A stretch of 43,289 bases of DNA from NCBI GenBank assembly GCA_030041515.1, contig JASHNS010000088.1, forward strand, positions 1 to 43,289. The letters are read 5' to 3'. Each line of letters starts with the position of its first letter. Position 1 is the first letter of the stretch. This document shows positions 18,403-25,800 of this stretch, piece after piece. Source of the DNA: Acidobacteriaceae bacterium. Lineage in GTDB: Bacteria > Acidobacteriota > Terriglobia > Terriglobales > Acidobacteriaceae. A program made the position numbers and the translations under genes. Below the pieces are notes generated by a model, which was given only the letters and a program-made list of their open reading frames with translations, was not told the origin of the DNA and made no database searches.

Positions 18403-18920
18403 TACTTCCCTTCCCCGTTTGGCGCTTTGGCGCGGTAATCGGACAGGACCTGATCCATCGACTCAGGCGTAAGGTTCTCGTGGAAGGCGTAGTTGACCTG
18501 TGCGGCCGGGGCCCAGGAGCAGGCGCCGATGCATTCCACCTCTTCGAGCGAGAAAACGCCGTCGGGCGTGACACCTTTGTTGGGAATGCCGAGTTTTTTC
18601 TTGCAGTGGTCCAGGATTTCGTTGCCGCCACGCAGCATGCAGCTGATGTTGGTGCAGACCTGGACGTGATATTTGCCGGCGGGTCTGGTCTTGAGCAGCG
18701 AGTAGTAGCTGACCACGTTGCGGACGTCCAGCTCCGTGATGCCAATGCGCGCAGCGACCTCCGCCACGACGGCGTCGGAGACGTATCCAATCTCGTCCTG
18801 CGCGTAGAGGAGCATGGGGACGAGGGCCGAGCGTCTGACCGGATACAGCGTGACCAGCCGATCGAAGCGCGCGGCCAGCGCTGGCGAGAAGATGGTTCCG
18901 GGTTGGGCAGGTGAAGCCAT
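18402..18920 (-). CDS. nuoE: NADH-quinone oxidoreductase subunit E
   Basis: This is a 172-residue thioredoxin-fold protein holding [2Fe-2S] cluster N1a. The four ligands are visible as VCTNISCMLRG (C-x4-C) and EECIGAC-type VECIGACSWAP (C-x3-C). It pairs with NuoF in the NADH-oxidising module, and the two genes are coupled. Upstream, 42 bases separate it from the unrecognised gene at 18963-19349. Confidence 0.96.
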   Translation of the reverse strand: MASPAQPGTIFSPALAARFDRLVTLYPVRRSALVPMLLYAQDEIGYVSDAVVAEVAARIGITELDVRNVVSYYSLLKTRPAGKYHVQVCTNISCMLRGGNEILDHCKKKLGIPNKGVTPDGVFSLEEVECIGACSWAPAAQVNYAFHENLTPESMDQVLSDYRAKAPNGEGK

Positions 18921-18962
18921 TGAGCTCTAAAAACTTTCCTCAGGGGCTCAAGCCCCGTGGTT

Positions 18963-19349
18963 TTACGTCTCTTTCGGCACGACTAAAGTCATGCCCTGAT
19001 ACAAAGCCGGCTTTCTCAGACTCTCGATCAGATCGATGGCGGCGTGATCGAAGTCCAGCGCGTTGCCGTCCATCGTAATGCGGCCTTCCTGAAGCAGTTG
19101 AAGGTCGCCGTGACGCAGCGTTTTACCCGCAGACCTCAGCTCCCAGCTTCCTGCTCCCGTTTGCAGATCGCACCGAATTTCGAGCAGAGCCGCGCCCGCC
19201 CGCACGCAAATCACGTCGCCGTTGATTTCGACCTGAAGCGCTGGATCGACATTCACGAATGCAGCCGCGGCGTAGGCACGGATCAGCGACCCAAACGACA
19301 GCCACAATTCAGCGCAGACCATGTTTTCCTCTGCTGTCGCGGCGCTCAC
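18963..19349 (-). CDS. Unrecognised protein encoded inside the nuo operon
   Basis: This is a 128-residue protein that I do not recognise. It is mildly acidic, has no cysteine motif of iron-sulfur type (only two scattered cysteines), no signal peptide and no long membrane segment. It appears mixed alpha/beta, for example EINGDVICVRAGAALLEIRC followed by ITMDGNALDFDHAAIDLIES. The GTG start at 19349 overlaps the nuoD stop by four bases (GTGA), so it is translationally coupled to nuoD and almost certainly a real gene. Its position between nuoD and nuoE suggests an accessory or assembly role for complex I, but nothing in the sequence shows this. It is not a substitute for NuoB or NuoI, since neither cluster-binding motif is present. 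Confidence 0.75.
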   Translation of the reverse strand: MSAATAEENMVCAELWLSFGSLIRAYAAAAFVNVDPALQVEINGDVICVRAGAALLEIRCDLQTGAGSWELRSAGKTLRHGDLQLLQEGRITMDGNALDFDHAAIDLIESLRKPALYQGMTLVVPKET

Positions 19350-20596
19350 CGGTCGATCTCCCCCAGAACAATATCAATGGAGCCAATGACGGCGACGACG
19401 TCGGCGATCAGGCGGCCCACGCACATCGTTTCGAGCGCCTGCAACGTGGCGAACGACGGGTTGCGCATGTGCACCCGGTAGGGCTTTGCGGTGCCGTCGG
19501 AGACGGCATAGTAGCCCATTTCGCCGCGCGGCGACTCGACGGCCTGGTAAACCTCACCTGCCGGAACCTGAAAGCCTTCCGTCACAATCTTAAAGTGATA
19601 GATGAGGGCTTCCATCTGCGTCTTCATCTTCTCGCGGTCGGGCAGAACAACGTGCGGCGCGTCGGCTTTGATAGGGCCGGAGGGCATGCCATCGAGAGCC
19701 TGCTGACAGATCTTCACCGACTCGCGCATCTCCTGGAGGCGAACCACGTAGCGCGCCCAGACGTCGCCTCGGCTGGAGACCGGCACCTGGAATTTGAATT
19801 TTTCGTAGCCGGTGTAGGGCATGTCGCGGCGGAGATCCCAGTCGACTCCGGACGCGCGGAGCGGCGGACCGGTGACGCCGAGGGAGATCGCATCTTCGGC
19901 ACTGAGATAACCGACATCCTTGAGGCGGTTGATGAAGATGGGATTGCCGGTGAGCAGATTCTCGTACTCGTCGATTTTTTCCGGCAGCACTTTCATGAGC
20001 GTCTGGACGGAATCGAAGAAATCGAGGGGCGGCTCGAGCGCCAGGCCTCCAATACGGAAGTAGGATGTCATCATGCGCTGGCCGGAGACGTGCTCGAAGA
20101 TGCGGAGAATCTCTTCGCGCTCGCGGAAGGTGTAGAGGAAGACGGTGAGCGCGCCGATGTCCATGGCGTGTGTGCCCAGCCAGACCAGGTGCGAGTTCAG
20201 GCGAGTGAGCTCGTTCAGCAGCACTCGCATCCACTGCGCACGCTCGGGGATTTCCAACTGGAGGAGCTTTTCCCCGGCAAGGCAGTAACAAAGGTTGTTG
20301 GTCATCGGACACAGGTAATCGATGCGGTCCGTGAGGGGAACCACCTGCTGCCAGAACTTTGCCTCGCAGGTCTTCTCAATGCCCGTGTGCAGATAGCCGA
20401 TGTCGGGGACGCACTTGACGACGGTTTCGCCGTCGATTTCGAGCACCACGCGCAGCACGCCGTGCGTGGACGGATGCTGCGGCCCCATGTTGAGGACCAT
20501 GGTGCGGTCTTTCGCGCCTTCTTCGGGGCGCGGACGCACCAGCGTCGCGGTCTCGGTGAAGCCGGGAATTGCCGGGGCGTGAGGAGTATCCGGCAT
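19346..20596 (-). CDS. nuoD: NADH-quinone oxidoreductase subunit D
   Basis: This is a 416-residue subunit related to the large subunit of [NiFe] hydrogenases, forming half of the quinone site with NuoB. Conserved blocks include NMGPQHPSTHGVLRVVLEID with the quinone-site histidine, GYLHTGIEK and LLNELTRLNSHLVWLG. The usual C-terminal DPVFGEIDR-type end appears as SIDIVLGEIDR. The frame extends upstream to 20647, but ATG 20596 overlaps the nuoC stop by one base and gives a normal start. Its structural partner NuoB is not encoded nearby. Confidence 0.96.
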   Translation of the reverse strand: MPDTPHAPAIPGFTETATLVRPRPEEGAKDRTMVLNMGPQHPSTHGVLRVVLEIDGETVVKCVPDIGYLHTGIEKTCEAKFWQQVVPLTDRIDYLCPMTNNLCYCLAGEKLLQLEIPERAQWMRVLLNELTRLNSHLVWLGTHAMDIGALTVFLYTFREREEILRIFEHVSGQRMMTSYFRIGGLALEPPLDFFDSVQTLMKVLPEKIDEYENLLTGNPIFINRLKDVGYLSAEDAISLGVTGPPLRASGVDWDLRRDMPYTGYEKFKFQVPVSSRGDVWARYVVRLQEMRESVKICQQALDGMPSGPIKADAPHVVLPDREKMKTQMEALIYHFKIVTEGFQVPAGEVYQAVESPRGEMGYYAVSDGTAKPYRVHMRNPSFATLQALETMCVGRLIADVVAVIGSIDIVLGEIDR

Positions 20597-21090
20597 CAGC
20601 GATAGCCCTCCACGGGATAATCCTTGCGCAGGGGATGGCCTTCCCATTCCTCGGGCATCATGATGCGGCGCAGTCCGGGATGGCCGTTGAAGCGGACGCC
20701 GAATAGATCCCAGACCTCGCGCTCATAAAAGTTCGCCGCGGGCCAGATGGGAGTGATGCTGTCGATGGAGGGATCGAGGCTGCCGACCATCGCGTGCAGT
20801 CGGACGCGCTCTTTCAGCTTGTGGGAGAGGATGTGATACGTAACCTGAAAGCGCGGCTCGACTGGATACCAGTCCACGCAGGTCACGTCCTCGAGGAAGT
20901 TGTAGCCCGCTTGTTGCAGGGTGCGGCAGGCGGCGCGGATCTGATCCGAGGCAATGACGAGCGTCAGTTCGCCGCGATCGAATTTACCGTTGACGATGGC
21001 GTCGGGCCATGCGGCGCGCAACGCCTGGATAGCGACGTTCGCGCTCAGCCCTTCAAAAACCGCCTCTTTATTCAGCAACGCTTCCGTCAT
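20596..21090 (-). CDS. nuoC: NADH-quinone oxidoreductase subunit C
   Basis: This is a 164-residue subunit of the peripheral arm (30-kDa-type) that packs against NuoD. The C-terminal signature WPAANFYEREVWDLFGVRFN followed by GHPGLRRIMMPEEWEGHPLR and KDYPVEGYR is typical. It is a separate gene, not fused to nuoD. Its ATG at 21090 has GGGAATTCG upstream. Only 63 bases separate it from nuoA, so there is no room for nuoB. Confidence 0.96.
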   Translation of the reverse strand: MTEALLNKEAVFEGLSANVAIQALRAAWPDAIVNGKFDRGELTLVIASDQIRAACRTLQQAGYNFLEDVTCVDWYPVEPRFQVTYHILSHKLKERVRLHAMVGSLDPSIDSITPIWPAANFYEREVWDLFGVRFNGHPGLRRIMMPEEWEGHPLRKDYPVEGYR

Positions 21091-21153
21091 CGAATTCCCG
21101 CACGGCGACTTCGGTTGTTGTCTGCTCCGAGCGGCGCGCCCGGAACGCTGCGT

Positions 21154-21561
21154 TTACAGGTCTGCTTTATCCGAGGCCCAGTCGAGAACGCCCTTCTTCC
21201 AAACGTAGAACACGCCCACAACCACAAATCCCAGGTAGACGACCATTTCCCAGAAACCGAAGAGTTGCGAGCCGGTGATGGCAGGCAATCTTCTATAGAT
21301 GACAGCCCAGGGGATCATGAAGACGGCTTCGACATCGAAGAGGATGAAGAGCATGGCCACCATATAAAAGCGGACGGAGAAGCGGCCGCGGGCATCCCCC
21401 TCAGCGGGGATGCCGCACTCGTAGGCCTCGAGCTTATCTTTCAGATTGCGGTGGCGGCCTATAAACCACGACATCGTCACCATCCCAAGTGTCATCAGGC
21501 CGACGATGCCGACCTGCATGAGCAGCGGGATGTAGTTCCAGATGTAGGGATGATTTTGCAT
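21154..21561 (-). CDS. nuoA: NADH-quinone oxidoreductase subunit A
   Basis: This is a 135-residue three-helix membrane subunit, first gene of the operon. The signature loop KLEAYECGIPAEGDARGRFS, then VRFYMVAMLFILFDVEAVFM, is intact, including the conserved cysteine. I chose ATG 21561 (MQNHPYIWNYIPLL), which resembles the family N-terminus. A GTG at 21585 in the same frame is also possible and neither has a strong Shine-Dalgarno site. The gene lies about 50 bases after a predicted transcription start. Confidence 0.95.
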   Translation of the reverse strand: MQNHPYIWNYIPLLMQVGIVGLMTLGMVTMSWFIGRHRNLKDKLEAYECGIPAEGDARGRFSVRFYMVAMLFILFDVEAVFMIPWAVIYRRLPAITGSQLFGFWEMVVYLGFVVVGVFYVWKKGVLDWASDKADL

Positions 21562-21615
21562 GGCCGCGCGAAACGGGAACAGCACGAAGGTTCATCACCC
21601 GCTGCCCTCATTTCG

Positions 21616-21644
21616 AGACTAAGACCACGATTGTCAAGAGTCAA
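21616..21644 (-). promoter_or_regulatory. Candidate promoter of the nuo operon
   Basis: Read on the minus strand, TTGACT (21644-21639) and TAGTCT (21621-21616) are separated by 17 bases, close to a sigma-70-type promoter. A second TTGACA overlaps the spacer. It is the best match in the gap between pckA and nuoA and would give a leader of roughly 45-50 bases before ATG 21561. Confidence 0.5.
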
Positions 21645-21710
21645 GTTACGGGCGCGCTGGAATCAACGTGTTGCGGACCGAAGCGCCCCACAGGTCGCGA
21701 TCTGTGCCGG

Positions 21711-23291
21711 TTACGCGCGCGGACCGGCCTGGCGGATCGCGTCGGGCACATCGAATTTCCGGAAGTTCTCAACAAACTTCGCTGCCAGCAGTCGGGCCTG
21801 GGCGTCGTAGGCGGATTTGTCCGCCCAGACGTTGCGAGGATTCAGTATCTCTGCAGGGACATCAGGACACGCGACAGGCATACTCAGGCCAAAAGCTTCC
21901 TCCGTGACAAATTGCTCTTTCGCCAGGCGGCCGTCCAGCGCAGCATGAACCATGGCGCGGGTGTGGCGGAGGCTCATGCGCTTCCCTACCCCGAAGGCAC
22001 CGCCTGTCCAGCCGGTGTTCACGAGCCAGCAATTGGCGTGATGCTCGCGCAGCCGGCGCCCCAGCATCTCGGCATAGACCTTCGGCGCCAGCGGCAGGAA
22101 CGGCGATCCAAAGCAGGTGGAGAACTCGGGTACCGGTTCACTGCCGAGGCCGGCTTCGGTCCCTGCCAGTTTGGCTGTGTAGCCTGAGAGGAAGTGATAC
22201 ATGGCCTGTTCCGGCGTAAGGCGCGAGATGGGCGGTAGAACGCCGAAGGCGTCAGCAGCCAGAAAGAGCACATTGTGCGGATGACCGCCGATACCGGGAA
22301 TCACCGCATTCGCAATGAAATCGATCGGATACGCTGCGCGGGTGTTCTCGGTGTAACGGATGTCGGAGTAGTCCGGCTGGCCGGTATGCGGATCGAGCAC
22401 GACATTTTCCAGAACCGAGCCGAAGCGGATGGCGTTGTAGATTTGCGGCTCCTTTTCGGGACTCAGGTCCACGCACTTGGCGTAGCAGCCACCCTCAAAG
22501 TTAAATACGCCGTCCTGGCTCCAGCCGTGTTCGTCGTCGCCGATCAGGCGGCGTTCGGGGTCGGCCGAGAGCGTGGTCTTGCCCGTGCCGGAAAGGCCGA
22601 AGAAGAGCGCGGTCGCGCCGTCCGCGCCCAGGTTGGCGGAACAATGCATGGGAAAGACGTTGCGCTGCGGCAGCAGATAGTTCATCACGCCGAAGATCGA
22701 CTTCTTCATTTCGCCGGCGTATTTGGTGCCGCCGATCAGGATGACCCCGCGGGTGAAGTCCGCAAGAATGAACGTTGACGAGCGAACTCCGTCACGTTCC
22801 GGAACTGCCTCGAATTCCGGCGCTGCGATTACCGTGAACTCAGGCACGTGCGTGCTGAGCTCGTCCGGCTCGGGGCGGATAAAGAGTTGCTTCACGAAGA
22901 GTGCGTGCCAGGCATACTCACAGATGACCTGAATCGGTAGCCTGTACACCGGATCGGCACCGGCAGCGAGATCCATGATGTAGAGATCGCGCTCCCCCAT
23001 GTGGCGCAGCACCCGCTGCAGCAGCGCATCGAACTTCTCTGGAGGGAAAGCCTGATTCACTTTGCCCCAGGCGACACGTTCGCGGGTCTCGTCGTCTTCC
23101 ACGGTGAATTTATCGCGCGGCGAGCGACCTGTGCGGGCTCCTGTAAGCGCGACCAGCGCGCCGTCAGCGGAAAGCCGCCCTTCGCCCCGGGCGATGGAGG
23201 ATTCCACCAGTTGCGGAGTAGACAGGTTGCGATGAACGTGTGGTCCCTGGGTGAGCCTCTTCAGATCCTGCGCGACGGCAGTGGAAGCCAT
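21711..23291 (-). CDS. pckA: Phosphoenolpyruvate carboxykinase (ATP)
   Basis: This is a 526-residue cytoplasmic enzyme that converts oxaloacetate and ATP to phosphoenolpyruvate, the entry step of gluconeogenesis. It is the ATP-dependent type: the P-loop [11 protein letters not shown] (K238) is followed by [12 protein letters not shown], and [14 protein letters not shown] and [20 protein letters not shown] are present. The frame extends upstream to 23696, but ATG 23291 has AGGAG ten bases upstream and gives the family's normal length. A 7-bp hairpin overlaps the Shine-Dalgarno region. The gene is upstream of and parallel to nuo, but nuo has its own candidate promoter. Confidence 0.96.
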   Translation of the reverse strand: MASTAVAQDLKRLTQGPHVHRNLSTPQLVESSIARGEGRLSADGALVALTGARTGRSPRDKFTVEDDETRERVAWGKVNQAFPPEKFDALLQRVLRHMGERDLYIMDLAAGADPVYRLPIQVICEYAWHALFVKQLFIRPEPDELSTHVPEFTVIAAPEFEAVPERDGVRSSTFILADFTRGVILIGGTKYAGEMKKSIFGVMNYLLPQRNVFPMHCSANLGADGATALFFGLSGTGKTTLSADPERRLIGDDEHGWSQDGVFNFEGGCYAKCVDLSPEKEPQIYNAIRFGSVLENVVLDPHTGQPDYSDIRYTENTRAAYPIDFIANAVIPGIGGHPHNVLFLAADAFGVLPPISRLTPEQAMYHFLSGYTAKLAGTEAGLGSEPVPEFSTCFGSPFLPLAPKVYAEMLGRRLREHHANCWLVNTGWTGGAFGVGKRMSLRHTRAMVHAALDGRLAKEQFVTEEAFGLSMPVACPDVPAEILNPRNVWADKSAYDAQARLLAAKFVENFRKFDVPDAIRQAGPRA

Positions 23292-23299
23292 AAAAGTAG

Positions 23300-23322
23300 A
23301 ATCTCCTTCCTGGGTCAGGAAG
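23300..23322 (-). promoter_or_regulatory. pckA ribosome-binding site with overlapping hairpin
   Basis: Arms CTTCCTG and CAGGAAG (23306-23312 and 23316-23322) form a perfect 7-bp inverted repeat with a 3-base loop. In the pckA mRNA the second arm runs into the GGAAGGAG Shine-Dalgarno sequence, so the folded hairpin would partly hide it. The fold is seen in sequence; a regulatory role is inference. Confidence 0.4.
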
Positions 23323-23417
23323 AACCCACTATTGTGCCATTTCAGTGATGGCGCTGCCCAGGGAAAAGGAAAGAAGCTCCGCAGGTAGAATGCGGTTGAG
23401 GCGCCCCAGGAGGTTTC

Positions 23418-23864
23418 ATGCCCACCCCATTTGAAAGTGCTCAGCTCAACCTGAAGCTTTTCGAGCTCCGCCGCGAGCCGGTGCTCCGCGAGGCGCGAGC
23501 ATGGGTGACGCGCGACTTCAACCCCGAGACTCCCGAGGAGATGATGGCGGCGCTTCAGGGAGAACATAACACCCGGCTGCGCATGGTCTATGGATACTGG
23601 GATATGGCGGCGTCGCTGGTCACGACGGGTGCCATTGACGCAGATGCCTTTCGAGCGGCGCACAGCGAAATTGTCGGGGCTTTCAGCAAGATTCAACCGT
23701 TCCTGCCTCAGCTCCGGGCCGCCATGGAACTCCCCGACCTCTTTCGGAACATGGAGACGGTGGTGATGACGGCGCCCGACGCCGCGGGCCGCCTGGAAAG
23801 AACCCGAAAACGCCTGCGGGACATGGCAACGGCGCGCCGCGGAAAGGCTGAGACTCAGGCCTGA
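23418..23864 (+). CDS. Unrecognised small soluble protein
   Basis: This is a 148-residue protein that I do not recognise. It is predicted mainly helical, with no signal peptide or membrane segment. Sequence such as [20 protein letters not shown] and then [20 protein letters not shown] resembles the small helical family of 'DUF4760-like' cytosolic proteins, but the resemblance is weak. The C-terminus is basic ([16 protein letters not shown]). A perfect AGGAGG lies five bases before the ATG at 23418, so it is very likely expressed. It is divergent from pckA with 126 bases between. Its end overlaps the convergent gene on the other strand by ten bases. Confidence 0.75.
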   Translation: MPTPFESAQLNLKLFELRREPVLREARAWVTRDFNPETPEEMMAALQGEHNTRLRMVYGYWDMAASLVTTGAIDADAFRAAHSEIVGAFSKIQPFLPQLRAAMELPDLFRNMETVVMTAPDAAGRLERTRKRLRDMATARRGKAETQA

Positions 23865-24274
23865 GGCTGCGCGTCGTCCCCCGCCGTGGCCAGGTAGGGC
23901 AACCGGCTGGTGTGGCCAACTTCATGCAGGACGGCATCCACCTGGGCCAAAACCTCATCCACGGTCATGGTGTACATCTCGCGGCCGTTGTCGTAGCCGG
24001 AGTCGATGGCTTGTTTCAGATACCGGCCGGCGGCCTGGGCGGCCAGCGCGTCCGTGATGACGTGGCCGGTGCGCTGCTTCTGCTCCACCCATGCCACGCA
24101 GGGCATGGCGATCCAGACCGGGCGGCCGCTCACATCGAAGCGAATGTCGACTGCGTCGGCATGGCGAGTAGCGATGGCGACGATATTGGCGGTCCACCGG
24201 CAATGGAATGTTTCGCCGGTTAAACGATCCGTGGCGCTGAAATCCTCATACATAGCATTTTTAGCGTAGAGCAT
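23855..24274 (-). CDS. Unrecognised small protein
   Basis: This is a 139-residue protein of unknown function, without signal peptide or membrane segments. Its N-terminal half looks like beta strands ([20 protein letters not shown], then [17 protein letters not shown]), and its C-terminal half is helical. I recognise no domain. The open frame begins with ATG 24274; a second ATG at 24253 ([10 protein letters not shown]) is equally plausible and neither has a clear Shine-Dalgarno site. The last ten bases overlap the convergent gene 23418-23864. Amino-acid composition looks protein-like and the overlapping frames are less so, which supports it as a real gene. Confidence 0.65.
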   Translation of the reverse strand: MLYAKNAMYEDFSATDRLTGETFHCRWTANIVAIATRHADAVDIRFDVSGRPVWIAMPCVAWVEQKQRTGHVITDALAAQAAGRYLKQAIDSGYDNGREMYTMTVDEVLAQVDAVLHEVGHTSRLPYLATAGDDAQPQA

Positions 24275-24398
24275 CCCACGGGGTTCGACAATCTCCGCAG
24301 TGGTCGAGGCAGGCTCGAAATGGCACGCCGTTACGGTACCCTCGATTGCGCGGACAAAAAAATGACGGAAAAGAGGACCAGAAGGGAAACAAAAAACA

Positions 24399-24442
24399 AA
24401 TCTTCGTGAAGATTGTGCGTCCTATGAATGTCTATTGTGCGT
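24399..24442 (+). promoter_or_regulatory. Inverted and direct repeats upstream of the DksA-like gene
   Basis: AATCTTC and GAAGATT (24399-24405, 24408-24414) form a perfect 7-bp inverted repeat with a 2-base centre. ATTGTGCGT occurs twice, at 24412-24420 and 24434-24442, 22 bases apart or about two helical turns. Both lie in the 205-bp gap before the GTG at 24480 and could be regulator sites. No clear promoter hexamers could be fixed. Confidence 0.35.
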
Positions 24443-24479
24443 GCACGTCAGTCTTTTCGACCTCAGGAGCGTATTCGTC

Positions 24480-24863
24480 GTGACCCGTCAATCCTCATCT
24501 CCGAAATCTCGGCGATTTGAAGAACGGCTTCGCCATCAACAGGAGCAGCTTGAGCGCTCCATCCTAACCGTCGCCAAGCAGGGGCGCCAGACCGTTGCAG
24601 AGGAGACCCTCGATGTTGCGGACCAGGCGGTTTTCTCCTATCAGAAAGAAATGATCTTCACGCAGGGAACCGAAGGACACAGCCAGTTGTCGCTGGTCCG
24701 GCTGGCGCTGGAAAGGCTGAACGAAGGCACATTCGGCGAGTGCATGCAATGTGGCCGACCCATCGGCGAGAAGCGCCTGGAAGCCCTGCCCTGGACCCCC
24801 TACTGCATCGATTGCCAGGAAAAAGTGGAGAACGGGGAGTTGGAAGACATGGTGCGGGCGGCC
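24480..24863 (+). CDS. DksA/TraR-family C4 zinc-finger protein
   Basis: This is a protein of about 128 residues (the stop ends at 24866 when the codon is counted). A helical N-terminal coiled-coil part (RFEERLRHQQEQLERSILTV) is followed by a C4 zinc finger with C88, C91, C109 and C112 (ECMQCGRPIG, then YCIDCQEK). DksA/TraR proteins bind the RNA polymerase secondary channel and alter promoter response, often with ppGpp. The coiled-coil tip acidic pair typical of DksA is not clearly present (DVADQAVFSYQKEM), so it is better called DksA/TraR-like than DksA. I chose GTG 24480 because AGGAG lies about ten bases upstream; a TTG at 24435 is in frame but less well supported. Confidence 0.88.
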
Positions 24864-24971
24864 TGAACAGATGCTGCGGAGCGCGTGGTAAACTGAAGGT
24901 ATATCAGGCGGATGCGCGCGAAATCGCGCTGCGCCCGCAACTTCCCGCCCAGGGGTTCTTCAGGAAACTTC

Positions 24972-25682
24972 GTGGACACACAGACCCGTCACGCGCTCAA
25001 GCAGGACAAATTCGTTACCGTAACCCAATCCGGACTCGACTGGCTTGAATCCAATCGCTCGGGTGTCCTCCGCTGGACCATCGCCGTGGTTGTGGTTGTG
25101 GGCCTGCTGATCGGCGGCTTTGTCTTCTGGCATCAGCGCACCCAGGCGGCTGACAATTTGTTGTCGCAGGCCATGGATGTTTACGCAACGCCTTTGGCAA
25201 CGCCCGGGGAGCCTGCCCCTCCCGGCCAAAAGACTTACGCAACGGCGGCGGCCCGTGCCGCTGCCGCGTATCCGCTGTTTGAAGAAGCCGCCAACAAGTA
25301 CAACTGGACGGGCGCAGGTAAGATGGCTCGCTACTTTGCGGGCATCACCGCGGTAGATCTGGGCAAGACGGCGCTGGCAGAGTCGGAATTAAAGCAGGCA
25401 GCGGGTTCTGGTTCGAGCAGTGTCGGTGCGCTGGCGAAGCTGGCGCTGGCCAATTTGTACGCGCAGGACGGACGCACCTCGGAGGCGGCAAGCCTCTTTC
25501 GGGAACTGATCGCACACCCAACATCCACAGTGCCCAGGAGCGCGGCGCAACTGCAGCTGGCCCAGATGTACGAACCGACCGATCTCAACGAAGCAAAAAC
25601 CATTTATGCGCAGATCGAAGACCAGGACAAGGGCACCGATGCAGCGCAGATCGCGCAGCAGAAGCTCCAAAAGCTGAAGTAA
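24972..25682 (+). CDS. YfgM-like membrane-anchored TPR protein
   Basis: This is a 236-residue protein with a cytoplasmic N-terminus, one membrane helix at about residues 33-53 (TIAVVVVVGLLIGGFVFW) and a periplasmic part of tetratricopeptide-type helices (LGKTALAESELKQAAGSGSS, then LAKLALANLYAQDGRTSEAA). This matches the TPR_21/YfgM architecture; YfgM is an accessory partner of the Sec translocon and periplasmic chaperones. GTG 24972 is preferred because AGGAAA lies six bases upstream and the N-terminus then matches family length; the open frame starts at 24912. It follows the DksA-like gene by about 105 bases and ends at a clear terminator. Confidence 0.82.
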   Translation: MDTQTRHALKQDKFVTVTQSGLDWLESNRSGVLRWTIAVVVVVGLLIGGFVFWHQRTQAADNLLSQAMDVYATPLATPGEPAPPGQKTYATAAARAAAAYPLFEEAANKYNWTGAGKMARYFAGITAVDLGKTALAESELKQAAGSGSSSVGALAKLALANLYAQDGRTSEAASLFRELIAHPTSTVPRSAAQLQLAQMYEPTDLNEAKTIYAQIEDQDKGTDAAQIAQQKLQKLK

Positions 25683-25701
25683 TCCGCCCGAATTGACAAG
25701 C

Positions 25702-25732
25702 GCGGGCCTCTGCGGAGGCCCGCTTACTTTTG
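25702..25732 (+). terminator. Rho-independent-type terminator
   Basis: A perfect 9-bp stem, GCGGGCCTC with GAGGCCCGC, encloses a TGCG tetraloop and is followed by TTACTTTTG. It lies 20 bases after the YfgM-like stop codon. The T-tract is interrupted but the stem is very strong. Confidence 0.85.
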
Positions 25733-25800
25733 CACCGGCGGATCTGCGCTCCATTTCTGCACGAGATTTCTGCGATCATGGCGGAGATCAGGAAATCCCA

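Noticed and set aside
23336-23350. TGGCAC on the minus strand resembling a sigma-54 -24 element upstream of pckA
   Set aside because: The matching -12 GC element is missing at the required spacing.
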